A stretch of 64,000 nucleotides of DNA, from contig CANNBA010000010.1 of NCBI GenBank assembly GCA_947502765.1, forward strand, positions 23,992 through 87,991, in the 5' to 3' direction. The stretch comes from BACL11 sp945865535 (GTDB taxonomy: Bacteria > Bacteroidota > Bacteroidia > Flavobacteriales > BACL11). The notes beneath the pieces were generated by a model, which searched no databases, was not told where the DNA came from, and was given only the letters and a program-made list of their open reading frames with translations. Of the stretch, positions 51,522 through 61,737 are shown one piece after another. How positions within the stretch are numbered: the stretch's first letter is position 1; each line of letters begins with the position of its first letter. A program made the position numbers and the translations under genes.

Positions 51522-52361
51522 TTCCGAAATGGTATGGTGTGGAGATCTAAATGGCCGTGAAGTCATTAGTGTATCATTGTCTGAAAGTTTACCTGAAACA
51601 GAATGAATTTTTGTTGTTTCTAATGCTTCCGCTAATGTTAAAGGAGGCAGAATTCCTGGAAGTCGTTTTGCAAGCATGGTTTTGCCCGCTCCAGGAGGTC
51701 CTATCATAATAACATTATGGCCTCCAGCAGCTGCAATTTCCAATGCTCTTTTAATGTTTTCCTGTCCTTTTACATCATCAAAATCTGCAACATTATTATT
51801 AAGCCCTTTTAAAAATTCAGCTCTTGTATCAATGACGGTTGGTAAAATTTCTTGCGTGCCTTCAAAAAAACGAATAACTTCCAAAATATTTTCAGCCCCC
51901 AGCACTTCTAATTCGCTCACAATGGCAGCTTCACGAGCATTTTTTTTAGGCAATATGATTCCTTTAAATCCTTCTTCTCTAGCTTTAATAGCAATTGGTA
52001 ATGCTCCTTTTATTGGCTGTAAGCCACCATCCAAAGATAGCTCCCCCATAATAAGATAATTACTTACTTTATCTGATGTAATTTGCTGAGAAGCTGCAAG
52101 AATTCCAATTGCCAAAGGCAAATCATAAGCTGATCCTTCTTTGCGAATATCAGCTGGAGCCATGTTTATTGTAATCTTCTTACCTGGAATTCGATACCCA
52201 TTATTTTTTAGTGCAGCACTAATTCTTTGTTCCGATTCTTTAACTGCATTATCAGGCAATCCAACTAAAAAGAATTTGATTCCTTGTGCCACATCAACCT
52301 CAATAGTAATAGTTGTAGCATGTATACCACTAACTGCACTACCATAGATTTTGACAAGCAT
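51522..52361 (-). pseudogene. comM: ComM/YifB Mg-chelatase-like ATPase, N-terminal fragment
   Basis: This is the 5' part of the interrupted gene, about 280 native residues. It shows the Lon-protease-like N-terminal domain (GIHATTITIEVDVAQGIKFF, LVGLPDNAVKESEQRI, LPLAIGILAASQQI), the AAA+ Walker A MIGPPGAGKTMLAKRLPGIL near residue 215, and SRPFRSPHHTISE, where homology ends. The frame runs on for 12 island codons to a stop at 51486. Walker B and the sensor region are missing here and in the C-terminal fragment (33820-34304). The start is the ATG at 52361, 3 bp downstream of dsbD, so the two are in one operon. Confidence 0.93.
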
Positions 52362-52364
52362 CTT

Positions 52365-54296
52365 TTACTTATTAAATTCTTTAAGGCCTCTGTTTAACCA
52401 ATCTGTAAATAGCTTAACTGTACCGTAATCTTGATAATTTGCAGGTTCTACCATTTGATCTCCATTATTATTTAAAAATACATAATACGGCTGAGAATTA
52501 GCCCCATAAGTATTGGCTTGTAATACCATCCATTTATCACCAGTTGTTTTGACTTTTTTCTTTTTGCCTGCTAAAGTAGTTTCATATTGTTCATTTTTAG
52601 GCAGATCTATTCTCTCATCAACATATAATGAAATTAATACCACATCATTAGCAAGCATGCTTTTCACATTAGGGTTTGACCAAACTTGTTCTTCCATCTT
52701 TCGGCAATTTACACAAGCCCATCCTGTAAAATCAATAACTACTGCTTTATTTACCTCTTTAGCATAATCCATTCCTTCTTCATAATCATGAAATACCATA
52801 ATTCCTTGTGGACCTAAATGCTGGCCCTGCTCTTCATGAGGCGTAGAAGAAGTTCCTCCATTAGAATTTCCTACACCAAATGGGGATTCACTATATTGCA
52901 TTGGCGGTGGAAATGCATTGATAATTTTTAATGGCGCGCCCCATAATCCTGGGATCATATACACAGTTAGTGTTCCAGTTAAAATTGCAATTGACAGCCT
53001 GCTAACTGAAATGTGTTTTAAATCAGAATCATGTGCGAATTTTAAAAATCCTAAAAGATACATTGTAAGTAATCCAAAAATCATTATCCAAATTGCAAGA
53101 AATAACTCGCGCTCCAACAAATGTGTTTGCATTACTAAATCAGCATTTGATAGAAATTTAAATGCTAAAGCAATTTCTAAAAACCCTAATGTAACTTTTA
53201 CTGAATTTAACCACCCTCCTGATTGCGGTAAAGAGTTTAGCCATCCTGGAAATGCTGCAAATAAGGCAAATGGCAATGCAATAGCCAATGAAAAACCTAG
53301 CATTCCAATAATAGGACCCATATACCCACCAGTAGCGGCCTCAACCAATAACGTTCCTACAATTGGGCCTGTACAAGAAAAAGAAACTAGTGCTAAAGTA
53401 AAGGCCATAAAAAAGATGCCCAGCAAACCCCCTTTAGCTTCAGCCTCTACACTTTTATTAGTCCAAGAAGCTGGTAATTCTATATCAAAAGCTCCTAAAA
53501 ATGAAGCCCCAAAAATGATTAACAGAAGAAAAAAACCAATATTAAAATAAACATTAGTTGCCATATTGTTTAATGCATCTGACCCAAATATAGATGACAC
53601 TCCAACCCCCAAAGCAACATATATAACAATGATTGAGAGCCCATAAATAATTGCATTTGTTATCCCCTTTGCTTTTGTTTTGCTTTGCTTAGTGAAAAAA
53701 GAAACTGTCATAGGAATCATTGGAAATACACAAGGAGTTAGAAGAGCTGCAAAACCACTTAAAAAGGAAATAAAGAACAGCCACCACATTCCTCCCGCTT
53801 CTTTTTCATCTAATGGCACTTCTGAAGAACTAGTAGCACCATCAGCTGCTGCTTTTATATCAAATGAGAATTTTACTTCTTCTGGAGGCAAACATTGTTT
53901 CTCATCACAAACCATGAAGTATACATTTCCTTCAATCTTAAAATCCTTAGAAGATATAACTTTTATCTTTTGTGTAAAAATTGCCTCCTTCCCAAAATAT
54001 TTTAAAACCATATCAAAATTAGGGTCAAATTCTTCAATAGGCTTTCCTTCAGTTACTCCACCAATAAGTTCATAACCCCCCTTAGTTGTAAAAGTAAATT
54101 CTGTAGGAACTGGTCCATCCTGCTCAATATTTTGAGAATATAAATGCCAATGATCTTCAATATTCGCTTTAAACCGCAACTCTATCTCATTTTCAGAAAG
54201 TTGTTTTTGAGAAAATTCCCACTCAACTGGATTAAAAATTTGGGCAGAAACAACTAAACTCGTTAATGCAAATAATAGAGCTAATAATCTTTTCAT
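52365..54296 (-). CDS. dsbD: Thiol:disulfide interchange protein DsbD
   Basis: A 643-residue inner-membrane protein that passes electrons from cytosolic thioredoxin to periplasmic thiols. It has signal peptide MKRLLALLFALTSLVVSA. The N-terminal periplasmic alpha domain carries the Cys pair in VCDEKQCLPPEE. There are eight or so membrane helices, with the redox Cys in LTPCVFPMIPMTVSFF and SFSCTGPIVGTLLVE. A C-terminal thioredoxin domain has WACVNCRKMEEQVW near residue 528. The periplasmic TlpA-like protein at 14195 and cytochrome maturation proteins are plausible acceptors. Confidence 0.95.
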   Translation of the reverse strand: MKRLLALLFALTSLVVSAQIFNPVEWEFSQKQLSENEIELRFKANIEDHWHLYSQNIEQDGPVPTEFTFTTKGGYELIGGVTEGKPIEEFDPNFDMVLKYFGKEAIFTQKIKVISSKDFKIEGNVYFMVCDEKQCLPPEEVKFSFDIKAAADGATSSSEVPLDEKEAGGMWWLFFISFLSGFAALLTPCVFPMIPMTVSFFTKQSKTKAKGITNAIIYGLSIIVIYVALGVGVSSIFGSDALNNMATNVYFNIGFFLLLIIFGASFLGAFDIELPASWTNKSVEAEAKGGLLGIFFMAFTLALVSFSCTGPIVGTLLVEAATGGYMGPIIGMLGFSLAIALPFALFAAFPGWLNSLPQSGGWLNSVKVTLGFLEIALAFKFLSNADLVMQTHLLERELFLAIWIMIFGLLTMYLLGFLKFAHDSDLKHISVSRLSIAILTGTLTVYMIPGLWGAPLKIINAFPPPMQYSESPFGVGNSNGGTSSTPHEEQGQHLGPQGIMVFHDYEEGMDYAKEVNKAVVIDFTGWACVNCRKMEEQVWSNPNVKSMLANDVVLISLYVDERIDLPKNEQYETTLAGKKKKVKTTGDKWMVLQANTYGANSQPYYVFLNNNGDQMVEPANYQDYGTVKLFTDWLNRGLKEFNK

Positions 54297-54362
54297 GTTT
54301 TTATTTTTTGAAGTACAAATATGAAATTCTTTAGTTTTTATCTTTAATAATTTTTATGCGTA

Positions 54363-54379
54363 AATGGGTAGTACCCATT
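54363..54379. repeat. Perfect palindrome in the gap upstream of dsbD
   Basis: AATGGGTA, one G, TACCCATT: an 8-bp inverted repeat about a single base. It lies 67 bp upstream of the dsbD start and downstream of the PH-like gene. There is no T tract, so an operator is likelier than a terminator. Confidence 0.45.
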
Positions 54380-54409
54380 AACTTTAAAATACTAACTAAT
54401 TAACAAATT

Positions 54410-54886
54410 TTACTTTAATTTATTGTTTATCACTCTGCTTAACTCCTCTGCTTTTTGGCTTCCTACCAAATAAATTAAACCGTCTTTATCAATCAGCTCA
54501 ACAGCATCATTACCTCTAGTATAAAATCGTATAGTGCCTTTAAAGTGTAAATTATAAACAGCCCGATTAATTAAATATTTACTATAATTTACTTTTTTCG
54601 CAGATACTATACTTGCGGTATCAATCTTTATTTTTCTTGAAGTCCATAAGCCATCCAAAATTATACTCCCATTAAATACTTTTGTCTCAAAATGAAGTAC
54701 AAAAAACAGTACTATAGAAAATATAATAATGGCAATTCCAATAGCAAAATATAATTCTCCTGATTTATCGTGATTTTCTCTCCAATAATAAGCGATAAAA
54801 CAAAAAACAGCTAATGCCAACCTTCTTGTTAAGGCCATTTTATTTAAACCCAAATATTGTTTTTCTACAAAATCAAATTCTGACAT
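54410..54886 (-). CDS. Membrane protein with bacterial PH-like domain
   Basis: A 158-residue protein not assigned to a characterised family. It has two membrane helices (MALTRRLALAVFCFIAYYW and ELYFAIGIAIIIFSIVLFFV). A C-terminal strand-rich domain follows with the feel of a bacterial PH domain (IDTASIVSAKKVNYSKYLIN, GTIRFYTRGNDAVELIDKDG, LIYLVGSQKAEELSRVIN). Such proteins sit in the inner membrane with the PH-like part in the cytosol; function unknown. The start codon directly abuts the stop of tilS, so it is co-transcribed. Confidence 0.7.
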   Translation of the reverse strand: MSEFDFVEKQYLGLNKMALTRRLALAVFCFIAYYWRENHDKSGELYFAIGIAIIIFSIVLFFVLHFETKVFNGSIILDGLWTSRKIKIDTASIVSAKKVNYSKYLINRAVYNLHFKGTIRFYTRGNDAVELIDKDGLIYLVGSQKAEELSRVINNKLK

Positions 54887-56200
54887 TTAGTTTTCTTTTA
54901 AAAGTTCTGCAATGTACACTTTTTTTGTGTGCGTTTCAATCTTATACCTATCGTCAATTCTATTTCCAACAATCCATACAATATCATCCTCTGAGCATAA
55001 AAGCCATTGCTTTTGCTTTGCTAGAATAGAGTATTTTTCATCTATAAAAAAATCGCTTACTTTCTTAAAATTACGCATTCCTAATGGCCTGAATTTATCT
55101 CCATTTTGCCATTTTCTTAATTTTAACGGAAAGGATAATTTATCAAAATCTAATTTGGCAACATTTGGATTTTTGTTCAAAGAGAAATCGATTGAACCAG
55201 CAAATTTCATGCTTAAAGGATTTTTAATTTCAATTTCTATCTCACGAATCTCTATATCCTCTTGATGATTTTTTAATGCCGAAATAATAATCTGCTCTCT
55301 ATCAATAATTAGCTGATAAGTGCCAGAAAAAAACTGTTTCCCACTTTGGGAGTTGATTGCTTTTATGATTTGATCCACCTCAGAGAACCCAAATGGTTTT
55401 AAAATCTCAAACAAAATAACTTCTAAATGCTGCAATTCAATTAATTCAGAAATATTAAGTTTATAAATGCCTTCTTTCTGCACTAGCAATCGCTCTTTTA
55501 TTGCAGTCATTTGCTCTTGAAAAACCTTACTTACTCCATCTAGAACAAATATCTCATTTGTAATTATTTGTTCTATGTTAGGATTCATTTCTTTGAGTAA
55601 AGGCATTAACTGATGCCTGATTTTATTTCTTAGATATTTAACCTCTGAATTGCTACTATCATTTCGATATTTTATTTTATTTTTAGTTAAATAGCGCTCA
55701 ATTTCTTGCCTACTTATTTCGAGTAAAGGGCGAATAATCTTTTTATTTTTAGCTTTTATACCGCAGAGTCCATTAACGCCTGTTCCTCTAATTAAATTGA
55801 TGAAAAAAGTTTCTACATTATCATCTTTATGATGTGCAGTGATAACAAAATCAAGATTATTAACTGCCAACAACTCATCAAACCATTTATACCTAAGATC
55901 GCGAGCCGCCATTTGAATTGAAATCTTTTGCTCACTAGCATATTTTTGAGTCTCAAAAGAATTAACATGAAACTTTACACCATATTTATTGGCTAACTCC
56001 TTAACAAAATACTCATCCTCATCAGATTCTTCTGCTCTTAAATTAAAATTACAATGGGCTAACTCAACATTATATCCCAATTCTTTAAGTACAAAAAACA
56101 AGCATACGCTATCGGCTCCTCCACTAATAGCCAAAAGCAAGTTACTATCTTTTGAAAAAAGCTTTTTATTAATTATATATTGTTGAACGCTCTTAATCAT
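54887..56200 (-). CDS. tilS: tRNA(Ile)-lysidine synthase
   Basis: It converts the wobble cytidine of the CAU-anticodon tRNA-Ile to lysidine with ATP, allowing AUA decoding, an essential step. The 437 residues include the PP-loop LLAISGGADSVCLFFVLKEL near residue 22, ITAHHKDDNVETFFINLIRG near residue 125, and KYRNDSSNSEVKYLRNKIRH. The C-terminal TilS domain is near KLRKWQNGDKFRPLGMRNFK and KKVSDFFIDEKYSILAKQKQ. I chose the ATG at 56200 (MIKSVQQYI). The frame opens at 56224 but that extension overlaps pabB further. It overlaps pabB by 8 bp. Confidence 0.95.
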   Translation of the reverse strand: MIKSVQQYIINKKLFSKDSNLLLAISGGADSVCLFFVLKELGYNVELAHCNFNLRAEESDEDEYFVKELANKYGVKFHVNSFETQKYASEQKISIQMAARDLRYKWFDELLAVNNLDFVITAHHKDDNVETFFINLIRGTGVNGLCGIKAKNKKIIRPLLEISRQEIERYLTKNKIKYRNDSSNSEVKYLRNKIRHQLMPLLKEMNPNIEQIITNEIFVLDGVSKVFQEQMTAIKERLLVQKEGIYKLNISELIELQHLEVILFEILKPFGFSEVDQIIKAINSQSGKQFFSGTYQLIIDREQIIISALKNHQEDIEIREIEIEIKNPLSMKFAGSIDFSLNKNPNVAKLDFDKLSFPLKLRKWQNGDKFRPLGMRNFKKVSDFFIDEKYSILAKQKQWLLCSEDDIVWIVGNRIDDRYKIETHTKKVYIAELLKEN

Positions 56201-57500
56201 CAATTTTAAAATTAAACACGTCAAAAAGAGGCTTTGCCTTAATTAAACACTCCTCATATTCTTGCATAGCATCTGATTTAATAGTAATTGCGCCACCAAC
56301 CCCAATGGATAAATAATCAGTTGCCAAATTATATAAAATTGTTCTAATTACAACATTAAAATCAAAATCAGCTTGGGGGGTAATATAGCCCACAGCTCCT
56401 GAAAAAAACCCCCTTTTAAAATCTTCAAAATGCTCAATTAATTCCATTGCTCTAAGTTTGGGAGCTCCCGTCATTGAGCCCATAGGAAATGCTGCTTTAA
56501 AAACATCTGAAAAATTAAAACCTGCATCTATTTCGGAACTGATAGAAGTTATCATTTGATGCACCTTTTTAAAAGTATATACCTTACATAATTCCTCAAC
56601 TTTTACAGATTCTTTTTTAGCAGTAATGGATAAATCATTTCTCACCAAATCTGTAATCATTACATTTTCTGAAATATCTTTTTGAGATGTTTTCAATTCA
56701 TTCATTAAACTACTGTCTTCCAACTTTGTTTTTCCTCTTTTTCTTGTCCCTTTTATGGGTTGGGATAAAAGATGAGTTCCTTTTTTTCTTAGAAATCTTT
56801 CTGGACTAGCAGATAAAATATATTGATTCTTTAATTTTAAAAAAGAGGAAAAAGGAGTTTGCATTCTTTTATTCAATTCCAAAAAAACAGACTCCGCATC
56901 AATTTTTACATCAGAAGCATAAAACTCCTGACAATAATTCATCTCATAAATATCCCCTATTTGTATGTGATTTTTTATTTTTTCGATCTTGTTCAAATAA
57001 GATTCTTTATCATCTCGTCTACTAAAATTAACTTGAGGCTTATAGTTTGTAAAATCTGAAAAATTAAAGGCTTTAACAAATTCATTACAGCTTTCTATTG
57101 AGTGATGGGTTTGTATTTCTAGTTTGTCATTATTTAACAAAATCACATATTCAGGAACAAAAAAAGTTAAATTATCCGTATTAAAATTATCCATATTATT
57201 TGATGATAATTCTTCAATTTCATTCTTTAAATCATAAGATAAATAGCCAAACAACCAATCTTTCTTTTGAGTATGCAATTTATTTAACTTCTCAAAAGAA
57301 TCATTATTTGAAATAAGAATAGCCTTTTTTCCAACTCCAGCGAGCACATCATAATTAATATAATCTTTAGGTAAATTTGATTCTTTCTGCTCAAGATTTG
57401 AAACTAAGACACTAATATAATCTATGTTACTAGAGATATTAAGCAATGCTTTTAGTAGCTCTGCCTTATTAAAACCATAATATATAAATGAATTTCTCAC
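56193..57500 (-). CDS. pabB: Aminodeoxychorismate synthase component I
   Basis: A 435-residue chorismate-utilising enzyme making 4-amino-4-deoxychorismate for folate. Motifs are SPERFLRK near residue 235, PIKGTRKRGKT near residue 245, MITDLVRNDLS, and FPMGSMTGAPKLRAMELIEH near residue 335. The Lys in PIKGT marks the aminodeoxychorismate type; anthranilate synthases have PIAGT. The glutaminase partner (PabA) and the lyase (PabC) are not in the window. Coupled to tilS downstream. Confidence 0.92.
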   Translation of the reverse strand: MRNSFIYYGFNKAELLKALLNISSNIDYISVLVSNLEQKESNLPKDYINYDVLAGVGKKAILISNNDSFEKLNKLHTQKKDWLFGYLSYDLKNEIEELSSNNMDNFNTDNLTFFVPEYVILLNNDKLEIQTHHSIESCNEFVKAFNFSDFTNYKPQVNFSRRDDKESYLNKIEKIKNHIQIGDIYEMNYCQEFYASDVKIDAESVFLELNKRMQTPFSSFLKLKNQYILSASPERFLRKKGTHLLSQPIKGTRKRGKTKLEDSSLMNELKTSQKDISENVMITDLVRNDLSITAKKESVKVEELCKVYTFKKVHQMITSISSEIDAGFNFSDVFKAAFPMGSMTGAPKLRAMELIEHFEDFKRGFFSGAVGYITPQADFDFNVVIRTILYNLATDYLSIGVGGAITIKSDAMQEYEECLIKAKPLFDVFNFKIDD

Positions 57501-57549
57501 CTTGCAATAATACTAAAAGCCAACTCAAATTATTTTATATTTTTGAACT

Positions 57550-57960
57550 ATGAAAAAACTACTGGTGATTTTCTTTTTAATTCCATTATTAGGATTTACA
57601 AAAAGTGATACCACTTTTAATGCTGAAGGGGAAATAATAAGTGTGAATCAAGAAGGGATTGATGATTTAGTAAATAAATACAAAACAATCTTAAAAAATA
57701 AAGCTGGTGTTGAGGGATGGAGATTGCAAATAAAATTTACCTCTAAACGTGAAGATCTACTGTCCTTGCAAGTACAATTCACTAATTTATATCCGGAAAT
57801 TCCTTTACAAATCATATTTGAAGCTCCTTACTACAAACTTACAGTTGGTAATTTTAAAACTAAAAATGAAGCTTTAAAAATAAAGCACATGATAAATGAA
57901 AATTTTCCTGGAACTCGTCCTGTAAAAAGTTTAATTGACCGAGATTTATTAAAAGAATAG
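57550..57960 (+). CDS. SPOR-domain-like exported protein
   Basis: A 136-residue protein with a short signal peptide (MKKLLVIFFLIPLLGFTKS). A SPOR-like domain follows: GWRLQIKFTSKREDLLSLQV near residue 57 and YYKLTVGNFKTKNEALKIKH near residue 97, the repeated alpha-beta pattern of this fold. SPOR domains bind denuded glycan strands at division sites. With little beyond the domain, it is probably a periplasmic peptidoglycan-binding protein. It is the only plus-strand gene between two minus-strand operons, and its stop lies 1 bp from the infB stop. Confidence 0.8.
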   Translation: MKKLLVIFFLIPLLGFTKSDTTFNAEGEIISVNQEGIDDLVNKYKTILKNKAGVEGWRLQIKFTSKREDLLSLQVQFTNLYPEIPLQIIFEAPYYKLTVGNFKTKNEALKIKHMINENFPGTRPVKSLIDRDLLKE

Positions 57961-57961
57961 A

Positions 57962-60472
57962 TTATTTAAGGGTTCTTTTTACCTCAACTTCAGCATATCC
58001 TTCAATAATATCACCTACTTTAATATCATTAAAGTTCTCAATTGACATACCGCATTCAAATCCTTTCTTAACCTCATTAACATCATCTTTAAATCGTTTT
58101 AATGATGATAATTTGCCAGTATAAACAACTACCCCATCTCGGATAATTCTTACCCCAGTATTTTTAGTTAGTGAGCCGTCAAGTACCATGCAGCCAGCAA
58201 TGGTACCAACCTTTGAAATCTTAAATACATCTCTAATTTCAATATTACACACAATTTTCTCTTCAAAATCGGGAGATAACATTCCCTCCATTGCTAATTT
58301 TAATTCTTCAATTGCTTTATAAATTATAGAATAAAGTCTAATATCAATTTGTTCGGCTTCAGCTAATTTACGAGCCTGCAAAGATGGTCTTACCTGAAAT
58401 CCAATTATAATAGCATCAGATGCTGCCGCTAACATTACATCAGATTCTGAAATTTGACCCACTGCTTTCTGAATAATATTTACTTTAATTTCATCCGTTG
58501 AAAGTTGTTGTAATGAATCAGAAAGTGCCTCAATTGATCCATCAACATCCCCTTTAACAATAACATTAATTTCTTGAAAACCTCCAAGAGCAATTCTTCT
58601 TCCAATCTCATCAAGAGTAAGGTGTTTTTGAGTTCTAATATTTTGTTCCCTTTGTAACTGAGCTCTTCTTGAAGCAATTTTTTTAGCTTCTTTTTCGCTT
58701 TCTATAACATGGAATTCATCACCCGCTGTTGGGGCTCCATCCAGTCCTAATAATACAACCGGTGTTGATGGGCCTGCATCTTTTCTAGCTTCTCCTCTCT
58801 CGTTTAATAAAGCTTTTACTTTACCAGAAAAAGATCCTGCAAGAACATAATCTCCAACTTTTATGGTTCCTGTTTGAACTAAAATAGTTGACAAATACCC
58901 CTTTCCTTTATCTAGTGAGGCTTCAATTACAGTTCCTTTAGCTAATCTTTTAGGATTCGCTTTAAGATCAAGCATTTCAGCTTCTAATAAAATCTTGTCT
59001 AAAATCTCTGGTACTCCAGTACCTGCCTTTGCGGAAATATCTTGGGACTGATATTTACCTCCCCAATCTTCTACCAAAAGATTCATTTCTGCTAACTCAC
59101 CTTTAATCTTTTCAGGGTCCGCAGTTGGTTTATCAATTTTATTAATAGCAAAAATTATAGGTACGCCAGCAGCTTGGGCATGGCTAATCGCCTCTTTAGT
59201 TTGTGGCATCACTCTATCATCAGCAGCCACTACAACTACAACTATATCGGTAACTTTTGCTCCTCTCGCTCTCATGGCGGTAAAAGCTTCATGCCCTGGT
59301 GTGTCAAGGAAAGCAATTTGCTTACCATTATCTAAAGTTACTTCATAAGCCCCAATATGTTGAGTAATACCACCACTTTCTCCTGCAATAACATTTGTTT
59401 CACGAATGTAATCCATCAATGAAGTTTTCCCATGATCTACATGCCCCATGATAGTAATAATTGGAGCTCTTGTTTCCATTTCATCCTCTGAATCAATAAT
59501 CTCTTCAATTGATTCTTGTACATCAGCACCCACAAATTCTACTTTAAACCCAAAATCTTCTGCCAACATTTGAATAGTTTCGGCATCAATTCTTTGATTG
59601 ATACTAATCATCATACCAAGCCCCATACAAGTGGTAACAATCTCCTTCACTGAAACATTCATCATAGTAGCAAGCTCACTAGCAGTTGCAAATTCTGCAA
59701 TCTTAATCGTTTGAATGGAGGCTGCCTTTTGTGAAGTTTCTTCAGCAGCAATATCTCTATGAGCCTGTCTTTTGTCTCTTCTATTTTTTACTGATGATGT
59801 CTTCCCTACTCCTTGTAATTTAGCAAGAGTTTCTCTTACTCTTTTTTGCGCTTCTTCAGCAGAAATCTCAAAAGTTATATTTTTAGGTTTGTTTTCTTTC
59901 TTAAACTTCTTTGGATCAACTTTTTCTTTTACAATTCTAATTCTTTTCTTTTTTTCCTCATTTTGTGGTTTCTTAAATTGATTTAAATCTATTTTTTCAC
60001 CTGTTGTTGTTACTCCTTTAAGTTTATCAGCAATAGCCTTTATTAATTCTGAGTCTTTATTTTGGTTAATATTAGTTTTTACCTCTACCTTTTTTACTTC
60101 TAAATCTAACCTGCCAATTATTTTTGGTGTTTTCTCAGATTTCTTTTCTTTATTATCTGTATCTGTATTTTTTGCTACTTCTAGTCTTCTTTTTTCTGAC
60201 TCAATTCTAGCTTTTTCGTCAATTTCTTGCTGCTTGATAATTTCTTCAGCTTTAGCTAATTCTTTTTCTTTGGCTAATAATTCTGCAGATAACTTTGCTT
60301 TTTTTTCAGAATCAAATTCGCCTAATAAATCCATATAAACATCATGAGAAACTTTTGAATTTGGATTTAAATCCTTTATCCCTTTAGTTTCTAAGAATGC
60401 AAATATCCTATCCATACTTACATTGAATTCTTTTACTAACTTATTTAACCTTATAATTTCTTTATCTGACAT
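57962..60472 (-). CDS. infB: Translation initiation factor IF-2
   Basis: An 836-residue GTPase that places initiator tRNA on the 30S subunit and drives subunit joining. A charged disordered N-terminal part (about residues 50-250, Lys/Glu-rich) is followed by the IF2_N domain. The GTPase G1 is MGHVDHGKTSLMDYIRETNV near residue 340, with DTPGHEAFTAMRARGAKVTD (G3) and INKIDKPTADPEK (G4). Domains II-IV follow, ending in VGDIIEGYAEVEVKRTLK. Last gene of the rimP-nusA-infB operon; 22 bp separate it from nusA. Confidence 0.97.
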   Translation of the reverse strand: MSDKEIIRLNKLVKEFNVSMDRIFAFLETKGIKDLNPNSKVSHDVYMDLLGEFDSEKKAKLSAELLAKEKELAKAEEIIKQQEIDEKARIESEKRRLEVAKNTDTDNKEKKSEKTPKIIGRLDLEVKKVEVKTNINQNKDSELIKAIADKLKGVTTTGEKIDLNQFKKPQNEEKKKRIRIVKEKVDPKKFKKENKPKNITFEISAEEAQKRVRETLAKLQGVGKTSSVKNRRDKRQAHRDIAAEETSQKAASIQTIKIAEFATASELATMMNVSVKEIVTTCMGLGMMISINQRIDAETIQMLAEDFGFKVEFVGADVQESIEEIIDSEDEMETRAPIITIMGHVDHGKTSLMDYIRETNVIAGESGGITQHIGAYEVTLDNGKQIAFLDTPGHEAFTAMRARGAKVTDIVVVVVAADDRVMPQTKEAISHAQAAGVPIIFAINKIDKPTADPEKIKGELAEMNLLVEDWGGKYQSQDISAKAGTGVPEILDKILLEAEMLDLKANPKRLAKGTVIEASLDKGKGYLSTILVQTGTIKVGDYVLAGSFSGKVKALLNERGEARKDAGPSTPVVLLGLDGAPTAGDEFHVIESEKEAKKIASRRAQLQREQNIRTQKHLTLDEIGRRIALGGFQEINVIVKGDVDGSIEALSDSLQQLSTDEIKVNIIQKAVGQISESDVMLAAASDAIIIGFQVRPSLQARKLAEAEQIDIRLYSIIYKAIEELKLAMEGMLSPDFEEKIVCNIEIRDVFKISKVGTIAGCMVLDGSLTKNTGVRIIRDGVVVYTGKLSSLKRFKDDVNEVKKGFECGMSIENFNDIKVGDIIEGYAEVEVKRTLK

Positions 60473-60494
60473 ATTTAGGACTTATATTTATAGC

Positions 60495-61736
60495 TTAATC
60501 TTCAAACTCTGCATTTAATATTTTTAAAACTTCCTCTACAGTTTCTTTTTCTAAATCAGTTCTTAGTACTAAATCTTTAGCTGACAATGCCAATACACTC
60601 TTTGCGGTATCACAACCAATTGCTTGAAGGGCTTCAATAACCCATTTTTCCAATACATCAGAAAACTCATCAAGAGCTACATCATCTTCAATGCTACCGG
60701 TATCTCTATAAACATCTATTTCGTATCCAGCAAGTTTCCCGGCTAAATTAATATTATGCCCACCTCTACCAATTGCTAATGATACCTGATCAGCATCAAT
60801 ATAAACTGCAGCTCTTTTCTTTGTTTCATCTAACGAAACGGATTTTATTTTAGCTGGAGATAATGCTCTGCTAATTAAAAGTTGTATGTTTTCTGTGTGA
60901 TTTACAACATCAATATTTTCATTTCTTAACTCACGAACAATACCGTGAATTCTTGATCCTTTTACCCCAACACAAGCGCCAACTGGGTCAATTCTATCAT
61001 CATAAGATTCGACTGCTACTTTTGCTCTTTCTCCTGGAATACGAACCACATTCTTTATCGTAATAATACCATCAAATACCTCAGGAACCTCTTGTTCAAA
61101 TAATCTCATTATAAACTCAGGGGCAATTCTGGAAAGAACAATATTTGCCTTATTATTTTTTAGAGTTACCTCTTTAATTACAGCTCTTACACTCTCTCCT
61201 TTTTTAAAAAAATCTTTTGGAATTTGTTCCTCTTTTGGTAATGACAAATCATTTCCTTCCCCATCTTGCAAAAGAATTTCATTTCTCCAGATTTGATAAA
61301 CCTCACCATTAATAATTTCTCCAATTCTATCCTCATATCTTTTCATCAACTCATCTCTGTGCTGATCGGCAATTCGAGCCATTAAATGCTGGCGAATAGA
61401 AAGCACTTGTCTTCTTCCAAATTCTGAGTCAAAGCTTACTTGCTCTGAAACCTCCTCACCAATTTCATAATCATCCTCAATTTTTAAAGCATCAGACAAA
61501 GCAATTTGGCCAATAGGATTTTCAACTTCTCCATCATCAACAACTTCTCTATTTTTCCAAATTTCTAAATCTCCTTTATCAACATTAATAATAACATCAA
61601 AATTACCTTTATCATCATATTTTTTTGCCAATACGGCCTTAAAAACATCTTCTAAGATATTCATCATTGTTTCACGGTCAATATTTTTGACCTCTTTAAA
61701 CTCTGAAAACGATTCAATTAAATTGTCTACTTCCAT
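60495..61736 (-). CDS. nusA: Transcription termination/antitermination factor NusA
   Basis: A 413-residue RNA-polymerase-binding factor that modulates pausing, intrinsic termination and antitermination. It has the N-terminal polymerase-binding domain (FKAVLAKKYDDKGNFDVIIN), an S1 domain (GEIINGEVYQIWRNEILLQD), KH1 (VGACVGVKGSRIHGIVRELR), KH2 (VSLAIGRGGHNINLAGKLAG) and one C-terminal helix-hairpin segment (LQAIGCDTAKSVLAL). The two acidic repeats of the E. coli protein are largely absent, as usual for this phylum. It lies 1 bp from rimP. Confidence 0.97.
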   Translation of the reverse strand: MEVDNLIESFSEFKEVKNIDRETMMNILEDVFKAVLAKKYDDKGNFDVIINVDKGDLEIWKNREVVDDGEVENPIGQIALSDALKIEDDYEIGEEVSEQVSFDSEFGRRQVLSIRQHLMARIADQHRDELMKRYEDRIGEIINGEVYQIWRNEILLQDGEGNDLSLPKEEQIPKDFFKKGESVRAVIKEVTLKNNKANIVLSRIAPEFIMRLFEQEVPEVFDGIITIKNVVRIPGERAKVAVESYDDRIDPVGACVGVKGSRIHGIVRELRNENIDVVNHTENIQLLISRALSPAKIKSVSLDETKKRAAVYIDADQVSLAIGRGGHNINLAGKLAGYEIDVYRDTGSIEDDVALDEFSDVLEKWVIEALQAIGCDTAKSVLALSAKDLVLRTDLEKETVEEVLKILNAEFED

Positions 61737-61737
61737 T

